From Listeria ilorinensis (lineage in GTDB: Bacteria > Bacillota > Bacilli > Lactobacillales > Listeriaceae), in contig NZ_CAJYCN010000006.1 of assembly GCF_913566895.1 (NCBI RefSeq), forward strand, positions 62,001 to 126,000: a DNA stretch of 64,000 nt, in the 5' to 3' direction. The translations under genes and the position numbers were made by a program. Positions 1-8,503 of the stretch are shown in pieces. Position 1 is the stretch's first letter. Every line of letters begins with the position of its first letter. Below the pieces are notes generated by a model. The model saw only the letters and a program-made list of their open reading frames with translations, searched no databases and was not told the DNA's origin.

Positions 1-857
1 AACAGGATACAGAATTCCTCACCACCTACGCGAAAAATATGCTGGTAATTCGGTGCAGTTTTCATCATCGTATGAGCAATTTCTTTTAAGACTTCATCTC
101 CTATTGTGTGGCCATACGTATCATTGATGCGTTTAAAATGATCGATATCAATGATCAGGCAGGTGAGATTATCTGTTTCCTCATCTTCTACAAGTTCATG
201 CAGTTTTTGACTAAAAGCGCGCACATTAGATAGCCCCGTTAAAAAATCAGTGTACGCATATTCGCGTTCTTGAAGTGCTAGCCGTCTTCCGTGCTCCATA
301 TCTGCAATAATAAAGTTGAGCAGAACGAGTGCCAAGGATGAGACAATGGCTGTAAAGACTGGAATCCAGATAACACGTGAATGAGGACCATAAAAGATCA
401 GGAAGTTGATCAGGCTAAGCAGTACACTTACAAGATTCAGGATCATCAGGACAAAGAGTTGTGAATAGTTACCGCGTATCTTTTGAACAATGATGGATAG
501 TATACATACAAGAACCATAATAAATATAAGTGATTGAAAACTAACGGGATTGACGCCAAAACTAAAGCGCAGCAGCCCGGTCAGAAACGCACATGAAATG
601 GCTGCAGCAGGACCAATATGATAAGCCAGAAGAATAATGACGACATAGCGAAGATCGATCCGTACACCGTCTGGCAGATCAATCGCAAAGTACATGATTG
701 CATAAGTAGTGGCAGTGGTGATAAGGAGTAGAATGATTTTTCGTTCGAGTGTAAACGTATAGTGACGAATATTCGGTACTAATTTATTAATAAAATAACA
801 GGCTGTAATCATGATCGTTAAATTGGCTAAGACACTCATAGCAGCGTGTAATAGCAT
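1..857 (-). CDS. Membrane-bound GGDEF diguanylate cyclase (partial, C-terminus beyond left edge)
   Basis: Reading the minus strand from an ATG at 857 (ribosome site GGAGG 7 nt upstream) gives about 285 codons that run off the left edge. The first ~185 residues are mostly hydrophobic, with about six membrane segments like the 5TM-5TMR_LYT sensor module. A GGDEF domain follows, with the TDFLTGLSN entry motif, the IDIDHFKRINDTYGH metal/substrate motif, and the active-site GGEEF signature at the very edge (about 11-25). The GGEEF form is catalytically competent in this family, so c-di-GMP synthesis at the membrane is expected. It starts 26 bp after the EAL gene and is probably co-transcribed. Pairing of synthase and hydrolase recalls the Listeria dgcAB-pdeC cluster (from memory). 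Confidence 0.9.
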   Translation of the reverse strand, partial: MLLHAAMSVLANLTIMITACYFINKLVPNIRHYTFTLERKIILLLITTATTYAIMYFAIDLPDGVRIDLRYVVIILLAYHIGPAAAISCAFLTGLLRFSFGVNPVSFQSLIFIMVLVCILSIIVQKIRGNYSQLFVLMILNLVSVLLSLINFLIFYGPHSRVIWIPVFTAIVSSLALVLLNFIIADMEHGRRLALQEREYAYTDFLTGLSNVRAFSQKLHELVEDEETDNLTCLIIDIDHFKRINDTYGHTIGDEVLKEIAHTMMKTAPNYQHIFRVGGEEFCIL

Positions 858-883
858 TATTTTGCCTCCTTTTTTTCGACGGC

Positions 884-1588
884 TTAAATGTTGGTCGTAA
901 TCTGTTTAGAGGGTTTGCCGAAATAATAGCCTTGCTGGAGAAAAAGCCCCATTTCTTTTAATTGCAAACTGGTTTGTTCATTTTCAATACCCTCAATCAC
1001 AAAATCTAGCTGATTTTCTCGTGCAAAGTCTCTCCAAGCCTCGATGAAACGAAAAATTGTCTGGGGCTTCACACCATCTTGCAGGCATTTAATGTAGGAA
1101 AACTTAATCCGATTTAGGTAGGGAGCGTAATTGGCCGCCCGTTCTAGCGAATTCTGCCCGGAATCCACATCATCCAGTGCCATGCGGAATCCCATTTGAT
1201 CGATTCTTTTGATTTGCCTCAGCAAGTAATGTTCTCTCGCTTGATTTTTATGAATAAAAATGTCTTCTGTTATTTCAATAATTAATACGTCTCGATAGCC
1301 GGTCAGTTCTTTAAGTAAAAGCTGTGTTTCTAAGTAAAGAAGCTGTTCTGGATAGAAGTTGAGAGCAAAAACATGCTTAGGATAGTCAGTCAATAAGCGT
1401 AGTAACTCTTTTTTTAACCAGTGAAGAAATTCAGCATGTGTCTCTTTGCTTGCAATGATGGAGTGAAAATGTGTTTCAGGAAAAGCAGGGTGACTGCTTT
1501 TATTGCGCAGTAAGATCTCGTGGCCAATCAAATGGTCCGTCTGAGTATCAATCTTTGGTTGGAAAAATAACTGAAATGGCATTTGCAT
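884..1588 (-). CDS. EAL-domain c-di-GMP phosphodiesterase
   Basis: About 234 residues, a stand-alone EAL domain with no membrane segment, expected to cleave c-di-GMP to pGpG in the cytosol. The signature triplet is EIL rather than EAL (in GHEILLRNK). The other catalytic positions are visible: Asn in FALNFYP, Glu in IEITED, the Asp pair in MALDDVDSG, Lys in RIKFSY, Glu in VIEGIE, and Gln in QQGYYFGKP. Activity is therefore likely. Two nearby ATGs compete. The one at 1594 sits only 2-3 nt from its GGGGG, so I prefer the ATG at 1588. It is the first gene of a two-gene unit with the downstream GGDEF protein. Confidence 0.88.
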   Translation of the reverse strand: MQMPFQLFFQPKIDTQTDHLIGHEILLRNKSSHPAFPETHFHSIIASKETHAEFLHWLKKELLRLLTDYPKHVFALNFYPEQLLYLETQLLLKELTGYRDVLIIEITEDIFIHKNQAREHYLLRQIKRIDQMGFRMALDDVDSGQNSLERAANYAPYLNRIKFSYIKCLQDGVKPQTIFRFIEAWRDFARENQLDFVIEGIENEQTSLQLKEMGLFLQQGYYFGKPSKQITTNI

Positions 1589-1800
1589 CTCCATTTCCCC
1601 CTTAAAATAAACTATTTACTATATACCCTGCTTTTGATTTCGTATGTATGAAAATTATATGTCAGATGAAAAATAGAAGCGAATGTTTTGTTTTTTACAT
1701 TTTTGGGTCGCCATATTGGATGATTATATTGGATAGAAAATAAGTTTTTATATTTGTTAAATCAAAGTGAGTAAATAATAAATAAATTCACTAAAAAATA

Positions 1801-1829
1801 TTGTGAATAATTGAGCTTAATGATATACT
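1801..1829 (+). promoter_or_regulatory. Probable sigma-A promoter of the frdA-like gene with a Rex-like half-site
   Basis: TTGTGA (1801-1806) and TATACT (1824-1829) are separated by 17 bp, 52 bp upstream of the ATG. The -35 lies inside TTGTGAATAATT, which matches one half of a Rex operator; the second half is not conserved. The rest of 1595-1880 is AT-rich and shows nothing else. Confidence 0.5.
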
Positions 1830-1880
1830 GGGGAACGTAAAGGGATCTATAGGGAAAAAAGGAAAAATGGGAGGAAAAAA

Positions 1881-3407
1881 ATGAAGAAAAAGTTTTTTGC
1901 AGTATTAACACTCGTCCTTTCTGTTATGCTTGTCATTTCGGCTTGCGGCAGTAACGATAAGGATTCTGCATCCAAAGAAAAGGCAGACAGTAAGAAAGAA
2001 AAAACAGAGGCTACCTCTGGCGCATCCAAGAAATCTTATACAGACCCAAGTGAGCTAAAGGATGAATACGATATTATCATCGTGGGAGCAGGTGGTGCTG
2101 GTATGTCAGCAGCCCTGGAAGCCAAAGCAAAAGGGATGAATCCGGTTATTTTCGAAAAAATGCCGGTCGCAGGGGGAAACACGCTGAAAGCTTCATCAGG
2201 TATGAATGCATCGGAGACCAAGTTCCAAAAAGAACAAGGTATTGAAGACAGCAACGATAAATTTTATGAAGAAACACTTGCAGGAGGTCATGGAACCAAC
2301 GATACAGAGTTATTGCGCTTCTTCGTTGATCATTCAGCGGACGCGATTGATTGGTTGGATTCGATGGGAATTCGTTTAAATAATATGACTATTACTGGCG
2401 GTATGAGTGAAAAACGTACACATCGTCCAGAAGATGGTTCGGCAGTAGGCGGTTATCTAGTGGATGGCTTGGTCCGCAATGTTCAGGAACAAAAAATTCC
2501 AATGTTTGTCAATGCTGATGTAAAAGAGATTACAGAAAAAGACGGTAAAGTAAATGGCGTTAAGGTGGCGCTCGACAATGGCAAAGCGAAACAAATCAAA
2601 AGTGATGCCGTAGTCGTAACAACGGGCGGCTATGGAGCCAATATGGATATGATCGGCGAAGAACGGCCGGAATTGAAAGATCTGGTGACAACGAATCAGG
2701 AAGGTTCGACGGGGGATGGCATCAAGATGATTGAAAAACTTGGTGGTGTTCCGGTCGATATGGATAAGATCCAAATCCACCCGACAGTGGAACAAAGCAA
2801 ATCCTATCTGATCGGTGAAGCAGTTCGCGGTGAAGGAGCGATCCTTGTCAATCAGGATGGTGAGCGTTTTGTCAATGAAATGGATACACGTGATAAAGTG
2901 TCGGCAGCAATCAATCAAAATCAGGACAAAGATGCCTATTTGATTTTTGACTCTGGCGTGAAAGACCGCGTAAAAGCTATTGCACAGTATGAAAAAATGG
3001 GCCTCGTAAAAGAAGCAAAGACCATTGATGAATTGGCAAAAGAAACAGGGCTCCCAGCAGTAAATCTGCAAGCAACGCTCGACAAGTGGAATCAGAATGT
3101 CTCAGCGAAAAGTGATGCTGATTTTGGACGCGCGACAGGAATGGATAATGCCCTTTCAACAGCTCCTTATTATGCCATCAAGATCGCACCGGGTATCCAT
3201 TATACGATGGGCGGCGTGAAAATCAATACGAACACGGAAGTCTTGAATAAAGACGGTCAACCGATCCAAGGGCTTTATGCAGCGGGCGAAGTTACTGGCG
3301 GCCTGCATGGAGACAATCGAATTGGTGGGAACTCGGTAGCAGATATCATTATCTTCGGTCGTCAAGCTGGCGACAAATCGGCCGAATATGTCAAAGCTAA
3401 TCAATAA
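1881..3407 (+). CDS. frdA: Extracellular flavoprotein fumarate reductase (FrdA-like lipoprotein)
   Basis: 508 residues. A signal peptide ends in a lipobox (ISAC, lipidated Cys22), so the protein should be anchored outside the membrane. A Ser/Lys-rich linker leads to an FAD_binding_2 domain with the dinucleotide motif GAGGAG (residues 69-74). Residues matching the fumarate reductase active site of soluble flavocytochrome c are present: His181 (RTHRP), Arg316 (VRGEGA), His440 (GIHYTMGG) and Arg480 (DNRIGGN). No separate FMN_bind domain is seen. However, linker residues 43-49 (EATSGAS) resemble the D-x-x-[ST]-G-A-[ST] motif flavinylated by ApbE enzymes. Listeria uses a secreted FrdA in flavin-based extracellular electron transfer (known family role). 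The substrate here is inferred; urocanate or another enoate is possible. Good ribosome site GGGAGG. Confidence 0.85.
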   Translation: MKKKFFAVLTLVLSVMLVISACGSNDKDSASKEKADSKKEKTEATSGASKKSYTDPSELKDEYDIIIVGAGGAGMSAALEAKAKGMNPVIFEKMPVAGGNTLKASSGMNASETKFQKEQGIEDSNDKFYEETLAGGHGTNDTELLRFFVDHSADAIDWLDSMGIRLNNMTITGGMSEKRTHRPEDGSAVGGYLVDGLVRNVQEQKIPMFVNADVKEITEKDGKVNGVKVALDNGKAKQIKSDAVVVTTGGYGANMDMIGEERPELKDLVTTNQEGSTGDGIKMIEKLGGVPVDMDKIQIHPTVEQSKSYLIGEAVRGEGAILVNQDGERFVNEMDTRDKVSAAINQNQDKDAYLIFDSGVKDRVKAIAQYEKMGLVKEAKTIDELAKETGLPAVNLQATLDKWNQNVSAKSDADFGRATGMDNALSTAPYYAIKIAPGIHYTMGGVKINTNTEVLNKDGQPIQGLYAAGEVTGGLHGDNRIGGNSVADIIIFGRQAGDKSAEYVKANQ

Positions 3408-3436
3408 AGCGTAACAAAAATAGAACGAATTAAAAT

Positions 3437-3502
3437 AAAAATCCGGCATGTTGTCTGAACAAACCTCACTAGAGGGGATCAGGCGACATATGCCGGATTT
3501 TT
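3437..3502. terminator. Bidirectional terminator between frdA-like gene and AraC gene
   Basis: A 13-bp perfect stem (AAAAATCCGGCAT at 3437-3449 with its complement at 3490-3502), extended inward by an imperfect stem. A/T tracts on both sides serve the two convergent genes. Confidence 0.85.
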
Positions 3503-4531
3503 TTATGAGTGGATGTGCTGCTGTTTACGGAATTCACCAGGAGAAAGATGTGTATTCTCCTTGAAAAATCGATAAAAGTGGGCTTCCGACTGAAAACCGA
3601 TCATCTCAGAAATCTGTCGGATCGTCCAAGTGCTCTCTGTTAAAAGTTTGGTTGCAAGCCCGAGTCTGACTCGTTTGGAATGTTTCATTATACTATCGCC
3701 TGTTTGCTTTTTGACGATCCGATTTAGATATTCATCATTGTAATGAAGGGCAGTGGCAAGCTCAGAACGAGACACGATGCCGTGTTGCTTCTCGATAAAG
3801 TTTAGAACCTGATTGCACAAGAATGCTTCTTTCGACAAATCAAGATTCACGAGCTTTGATGTGACGAGGTCATGATTCTGCAAAGCATCAATTAGCCGCA
3901 ATGCGAGTCCCTGTTGAAAGAAGACAGCTCCTCTTTTTTTTGTCGCGATTTCTTGTTGCAGAGAATCAAGCAAAACAAATAGCAAATGGTCATTTTGGTC
4001 CGTTAGACGACTGAATTCAATGTAACTACGTTGATATTCTTTTTGGTCATGCATATTTGCCAGAAGGAAACGTGCAACCATCTCCTGTTCTGTTGCCTGT
4101 TTTTTGGGAAAAGCCGATTGAAAGATTCCTTGTAAAAAAGATACCGAAAAATTAATGAAAACAACAGTGCAACCAGGATCGGGCACTTCAAAATGCGAGA
4201 CCTGACGATTCATCAGACAACCACTCCCTGCCTGGCAAAAGGCCTTTTTATCTTCAATATAATTGGTCAATGTACCTGTTAACACATACATAAGTTCAAA
4301 ATAGTCATGTTGATGAGGAATATTGATATTATCTCCCGTGAAAAAATCGATTTGGCCGTCAATGATCGAGGTATAGAGAATCGTTTCTGCTTGGGCTGTC
4401 TTAAAGAACATTGAAATAGGTGCTTTTGCAACAAGCGTATGCTTTTCAATTGCTGCAGAGGGAAGTTCGATACTTTTCATTTTGTCAATGAGGGATTTTT
4501 GCAATGTTTTCCACCTCTTTTCATTTATCAT
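3503..4531 (-). CDS. AraC-family transcriptional regulator (glycoside locus, regulator 1)
   Basis: 342 residues. The N-terminal half has a cupin-like effector domain (HQHDYFELMYVLTG, His-rich strand near residues 90-110). The C-terminal ~100 residues hold the double helix-turn-helix of AraC/XylS regulators, with IRQISEMIGFQSEAHFYRFF and LSPGEFRKQ. It is divergent from the GH2 gene, so it probably controls that gene and perhaps the locus. Start is uncertain: the ATG at 4531 has only AAGG 4 nt upstream, whereas an in-frame TTG at 4504 follows AGAGGTGG at ideal spacing and would give 333 residues. Effector unknown, probably a sugar or glycoside. Confidence 0.88.
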   Translation of the reverse strand: MINEKRWKTLQKSLIDKMKSIELPSAAIEKHTLVAKAPISMFFKTAQAETILYTSIIDGQIDFFTGDNINIPHQHDYFELMYVLTGTLTNYIEDKKAFCQAGSGCLMNRQVSHFEVPDPGCTVVFINFSVSFLQGIFQSAFPKKQATEQEMVARFLLANMHDQKEYQRSYIEFSRLTDQNDHLLFVLLDSLQQEIATKKRGAVFFQQGLALRLIDALQNHDLVTSKLVNLDLSKEAFLCNQVLNFIEKQHGIVSRSELATALHYNDEYLNRIVKKQTGDSIMKHSKRVRLGLATKLLTESTWTIRQISEMIGFQSEAHFYRFFKENTHLSPGEFRKQQHIHS

Positions 4532-4558
4532 TGTACCTTGAATGAAAGCGAGAAGAAA

Positions 4559-4572
4559 TGTAAGTGCTTACG
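4559..4572 (+). promoter_or_regulatory. cre-like palindrome between AraC regulator 1 and GH2
   Basis: TGTAAGTGCTTACG is a near match (two mismatches) to the CcpA cre consensus TGWAANCGNTNWCA and contains the inverted repeat GTAAG-TG-CTTAC. It lies upstream of the GH2 promoter and just upstream of the AraC start, which fits catabolite control. It could also be an AraC site. Confidence 0.45.
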
Positions 4573-4644
4573 AAAAGTTGATTTATCGAAGTATTTTTTA
4601 TAGGCATGTCGTTTTTTGCTATTATCGTTCGTATGTTTTGCTCG

Positions 4645-4650
4645 TATACT
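4645..4650 (+). promoter_or_regulatory. Candidate -10 of the GH2 promoter
   Basis: TATACT 41 bp before the GH2 start; the -35 region (TTATCG at 4622-4627, 17-bp spacer) is weak, as expected for an activator-dependent promoter. The surrounding TATACTTAAGG resembles TATACTTAAAGG in front of the MFS gene. Confidence 0.4.
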
Positions 4651-4690
4651 TAAGGCGATCAAAAGAATCTGAACAGAAAGAAGGGGGAGC

Positions 4691-7084
4691 ATGAGAAAGA
4701 AACTCTCTTTAAATGATAACTGGCTTTTTCATTTAGGCGAACTAGATGAACCAATGAAAACAGTCAAAAAAGCAGCAGCCATCGGTGGTTTGACATCTGC
4801 TAGAGGTAAAGAAGGTAAACCATTGCCAATTGGAAAGGGAGGTGTCCATTTTCTTAATTTAATTTCGCAAGGGCAACTTGACCAAGGCTTGCGCATGCTT
4901 GCCGGCACGGATCTGGAAACTAAACCGGAAGAAATCGACTGGCAAGAAGTTAATCTGCCGCATGACTGGAAGCAAGACATCCCCTTTACCAATGATCCAG
5001 TGCTTCTGATGAGTGGTTCCAAGGCTGAGGGTATCGGTTATTACCGCAAGACATTTGAGCTGCCGGAGGAATATGCGAAACAGCAGCGGCTTGTTTTACG
5101 CTTTGAAGGTGTCATGCGTAAAGCCAATATCTGGTTGAATGGGATGTATCTCGGTGAAAATTTGAGCGGCTATACGGAATTTGACTACGATGTGACTGAA
5201 ATGTTGAAATGCGGTTCGGAAGGAAGTAACGTTCTACTAGTTAAAGTAGATACAACGACTGGTGCAGAAGGCTGGTGGTATGAAGGCGCCGGGATTTACC
5301 GAAACGTCGATCTGCTTGTCTTGCCAGAATTACGGCTAGACGCGGATGCTTTGTATCTGTTTACCAAACAGCTGAACCAAGACGCAGAGGTAGGAACGGA
5401 GCTAACGATTCAAAGTGACATCGCTGAACCGCAGGCATTTACGCTACAGTTAAAAATGGGGAAGACCCTTTTACTGGAACGATCAGCAGAAATAGTGGCA
5501 AGTGGTACTGTAACATTGACAGGGGATTTCACCATCAGCGAACCAGAATGTTGGACACCCGAAAATCCGCATTTATACGTTATTCATGCGCAGTTGCTAC
5601 AAGATAACCAGATCGTCGACGAAGTGACCGTGAACTTCGGTGTTCGGACAGTCCGCTATGATGAAACAGGATTTTATTTGAATGGAAAAAGTTATCCGTT
5701 AAAAGGCGTTTGTGAACATCAGGATTTTGTCGGTGTAGGGACGGCTCTTTCTAAAGATCTTGTCCGCTTTAAATTGAGCAAAATTAAAGCGATGGGAGCC
5801 AATAGTTATCGCAGTGCCCATCATTTTGCTTCCCGTGATTTATTGGCGCTTTGTGATGAGCTCGGGATCATTGTGATGAATGAAAATCGTATTTTGGAAT
5901 CTAGCCCATGGCGGCTTGCAGATTTGAAAAAGATGGTCATAAGAAGCCGCATGCATCCATCGATCTGCTTCTGGTCTCTTGCTAATGAAGAAGTGATTGG
6001 TAGCACAAAACTGGGGGCACGAATGGCCAAACGGATCGTCCAGACGGTTCGAGCAGTCGATTACGAACGATTGCTGGTCTCGGCGGAACTTCTCCATCCG
6101 GAAGGGCTGATCGATGCAGAGTATATCCAGCATTTTGATGTAGTCGGAGTCAATTACCCTGAAGCTGGTGTAATGGGCGGAGGCTTGGAAAAAATCAAAG
6201 CAAACTATCCGCATTTGCCGCTGATGAGTGCCGAAAATGCCTCCTATTTTTCAACGCGGGGGATTTATCAGGATAACGCGGAAAAATGTCAGACAAATAA
6301 TTTTGGCTCGCTGTATTCGATGGTGTTGCCGGGAAAACGGAAGCCGGGAGATCCTGGCGTTGGAGGGACCGCTCGACCGGAGGAAGTCATGGATTTTGCC
6401 CAGAGTCACCCGTATATGGGCGGGGTTTTTCTATGGACGGCTTTTGATTATGCGGGCGAACCCTCACCGTTTGGCTGGCCAGCAATCAGCTCACAATTCG
6501 GTATCTTGGATATGTGCGGTTTTGAGAAAGATTACTACTATTACTATCAATCGAAGTGGACAGATGCCCCCATGATCCATGCAATGCCACACTGGAACGG
6601 AGAAGCACTGGACTTAACGCAGGAGAAGCAGGAGATCCGCGTATTCAGCAATTGTCATTCTGCTGAATTGTTTATCAATGGGGAAAGCAAGGGCCGCCAG
6701 ATGGTAGCAAAGCATTTTAATACTTGGCATGTGCCGTATGTTCCTGGTGAGCTTCGCGTAATCGGCTTTGACACAGAAGGAACTGAGATCGCCCGAGATA
6801 TACATATAACGGCGGGAGATACAGCAAACATTCAAATTCAGACATTATTTGAAGGCGAACGTATCAAAATTTTAGCTTTGGAAGCAAAAGATGAAGCAGA
6901 TCACTATGTTCCAACGAGTGAGCAGCAGTTGACGATCACTACTCAAAAGGGGCGGATCTTGGGTACTGGAAATGGGGATCCGACCTGTCAAAACAGGCAA
7001 CTAGACCGAGTGGCACTATTTTCCGGGAGAGCGATTGTGGTGGTGGAAACAGGCACTGATCTTACGGTTTCAATGGATCAATAA
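4691..7084 (+). CDS. Glycoside hydrolase family 2 protein (beta-galactosidase-like)
   Basis: 797 residues, no signal peptide, so intracellular. Order: N-terminal jelly-roll sugar-binding domain (with the NLPHDW motif), Ig-like domain around 215-325, TIM barrel from about 330, then a DUF4982-like and a further beta domain. The acid/base is Glu433 in SLANEE and the nucleophile is Glu515 in LMSAENAS followed by TRG, the pattern of bacterial GH2 enzymes with a DUF4982 tail. Substrate stereochemistry cannot be read safely: beta-galactosidase is the commonest, and beta-glucuronidase or another beta-glycosidase is possible. It is divergent from the AraC gene and followed by an MFS carrier, GH3 and GH78, suggesting it removes an inner sugar from rhamnosylated glycosides. 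Ribosome site AAGGGGGA. Confidence 0.87.
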   Translation: MRKKLSLNDNWLFHLGELDEPMKTVKKAAAIGGLTSARGKEGKPLPIGKGGVHFLNLISQGQLDQGLRMLAGTDLETKPEEIDWQEVNLPHDWKQDIPFTNDPVLLMSGSKAEGIGYYRKTFELPEEYAKQQRLVLRFEGVMRKANIWLNGMYLGENLSGYTEFDYDVTEMLKCGSEGSNVLLVKVDTTTGAEGWWYEGAGIYRNVDLLVLPELRLDADALYLFTKQLNQDAEVGTELTIQSDIAEPQAFTLQLKMGKTLLLERSAEIVASGTVTLTGDFTISEPECWTPENPHLYVIHAQLLQDNQIVDEVTVNFGVRTVRYDETGFYLNGKSYPLKGVCEHQDFVGVGTALSKDLVRFKLSKIKAMGANSYRSAHHFASRDLLALCDELGIIVMNENRILESSPWRLADLKKMVIRSRMHPSICFWSLANEEVIGSTKLGARMAKRIVQTVRAVDYERLLVSAELLHPEGLIDAEYIQHFDVVGVNYPEAGVMGGGLEKIKANYPHLPLMSAENASYFSTRGIYQDNAEKCQTNNFGSLYSMVLPGKRKPGDPGVGGTARPEEVMDFAQSHPYMGGVFLWTAFDYAGEPSPFGWPAISSQFGILDMCGFEKDYYYYYQSKWTDAPMIHAMPHWNGEALDLTQEKQEIRVFSNCHSAELFINGESKGRQMVAKHFNTWHVPYVPGELRVIGFDTEGTEIARDIHITAGDTANIQIQTLFEGERIKILALEAKDEADHYVPTSEQQLTITTQKGRILGTGNGDPTCQNRQLDRVALFSGRAIVVVETGTDLTVSMDQ

Positions 7085-7116
7085 ATATTCTTTTATATGA
7101 GGGGAGAGAACTTATT

Positions 7117-7133
7117 CATCTGTGAAATGAACA
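7117..7133 (+). promoter_or_regulatory. Shared 17-bp motif upstream of MFS gene (candidate AraC operator)
   Basis: CATCTGTGAAATGAACA. The same motif with two changes occurs at 9574-9590 before the GH3-GH78 operon, at nearly the same distance from the -10 (62 versus 60 bp). It probably binds one of the two AraC regulators. Confidence 0.55.
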
Positions 7134-7158
7134 TAGAGCAACTGAATTTTAAATATAG

Positions 7159-7184
7159 TGAAAGCGCTCTTTTCCACCTATACT
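7159..7184 (+). promoter_or_regulatory. cre-like site overlapping the MFS promoter
   Basis: TGAAAGCGCTCTTT (from 7160) keeps the conserved core of a CcpA cre site with two mismatches at its end. It covers the -35 zone of a promoter whose -10 is TATACT at 7179-7184. Carbon catabolite repression of the carrier is the natural inference. Confidence 0.55.
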
Positions 7185-7250
7185 TAAAGGGTGAAATGAA
7201 ATGCGCGCATACTTCTAAATAACATCACATTCTGAAAGGATGGAACGACC

Positions 7251-8459
7251 GTGAACAAAAAGAAATTAGCATTAATTGTTGGGATTCTGAGTATGAACCT
7301 CCTTCTTATGTCGGGGTCTGTTGTTGGATCTGCCATTGCGGCGATCGCCAAATCTTTTCCAACAGAACCAATCTCTAAGGTACAAATGCTCAGCTCGATT
7401 CCACAACTTGGTCAACTAATTGCCACATTGATCTTTAGTTACCTTGCTTTTAAGATTACCCGAAAGAATCTAGGGCTGATTGCCGTAGCACTTGTTGCGA
7501 TCAGCGGCCTGCTTCCGGCATTTTACAACACGAACCTCAATATCATTCTTGCCTGCATGGTTTTACTAGGCTTTGGTCTGGGCCTCATCAGCAACATCGG
7601 CCCGGTTTTGCTGCAAGAGTATTTTGAAGGAGAGGAACGCGCCACAGTTATGGGCTGGGCAGTGGGCGTCAACAATATCGGCATGATTGCATTTGTGGCG
7701 ATCGGCGGAATTCTCGGCGGCGTTCACTGGCAGAATTTATTCTGGGTATACGGCATTTCCGTTATCATTTTCCTGCTAGTCTTTTTCTTAGTACCGAAAG
7801 ACGTGAGGATGCAAAGCAAAGATGCGCACGTTGCTGGTGGAGATTCTGAAAGTTACTGGAAAACGTTCAAAGGACTTAATGGCTATGTTTACGTGATTTT
7901 AGCAGTAACATTTGTCACATCGCTTGCTATGATGATCTTTATGTCCAACTTGTCGATCGTTTTGGCAGAAAAAGGCAATGGAACCGCATATACAGCCACA
8001 ATCACTGCAATCGGCAATATTGGCGGTATCATCACGGCATTTAGTTTGAAATATATTCGGAAGCTGACGAAGACCAATACAATGGCTTGGGGCTTCATCT
8101 GCTTTGCCTTGTCGTTTGTCTGTATCGTTTTCTTCAGTAACTTTGCCATGCATATTTTAGGCAATATGTTCTCAGGAATGGGTATTGTACTGATCAATGC
8201 GACGATCCCATACGAACTTTCGATCTTATCTAATAAACGACAATTCGCTATTGCGATTTCACTGAATACACTTGTTAGTTCATTGGCTGGAGTAGCAGCT
8301 CCGATCATCCTGGCAGCTGTACAAATTCCTGCAGGTTCTTCTTCCTATTTGGCAGGGATCGTGCTTAGTGCAGTTGCGGCGCTTCTTCTTTTCGGTTCCC
8401 GGTTAGGCAAACGTGTAGAAGATGTTCATGCAGCCAAAGTAGTAGAAGCAGAAGCATAA
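7251..8459 (+). CDS. Major facilitator superfamily transporter (probable glycoside/sugar uptake)
   Basis: 402 residues with 12 predicted membrane segments in two six-helix halves joined by a short hydrophilic loop (around residues 180-205). The intracellular loop sequence ITRKN after helix 2 and the glycine-rich helices fit the MFS fold. The GTG start at 7251 is preceded by AAAGGATGG. It sits between GH2 and a second AraC gene in the glycoside locus. Because all three glycosidases here are cytoplasmic, this carrier is the likely import route for the intact glycoside. Promoter carries a cre-like site and the shared CATCTGTGAAAT motif. Substrate is inferred only from neighbours. Confidence 0.85.
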   Translation: MNKKKLALIVGILSMNLLLMSGSVVGSAIAAIAKSFPTEPISKVQMLSSIPQLGQLIATLIFSYLAFKITRKNLGLIAVALVAISGLLPAFYNTNLNIILACMVLLGFGLGLISNIGPVLLQEYFEGEERATVMGWAVGVNNIGMIAFVAIGGILGGVHWQNLFWVYGISVIIFLLVFFLVPKDVRMQSKDAHVAGGDSESYWKTFKGLNGYVYVILAVTFVTSLAMMIFMSNLSIVLAEKGNGTAYTATITAIGNIGGIITAFSLKYIRKLTKTNTMAWGFICFALSFVCIVFFSNFAMHILGNMFSGMGIVLINATIPYELSILSNKRQFAIAISLNTLVSSLAGVAAPIILAAVQIPAGSSSYLAGIVLSAVAALLLFGSRLGKRVEDVHAAKVVEAEA

Positions 8460-8463
8460 ATAA

Positions 8464-8503
8464 AAAAACAGAGGGGACACGTGTCGTTGTGCTCTCTGTT
8501 TTT
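8464..8503. terminator. Bidirectional terminator MFS / AraC regulator 2
   Basis: AAAAACAGAG (8464-8473) pairs with CTCTGTTTTT (8494-8503), with further pairing inside and T tracts on both strands. Confidence 0.8.

Noticed and set aside
2457-3071. 204-codon minus-strand frame inside the FrdA-like gene
   Set aside because: Shadow of a well-supported gene with complete active-site motifs; no start signal.
7889-8308. 139-codon minus-strand frame inside the MFS gene
   Set aside because: Antisense shadow of the transporter; composition mirrors membrane helices.
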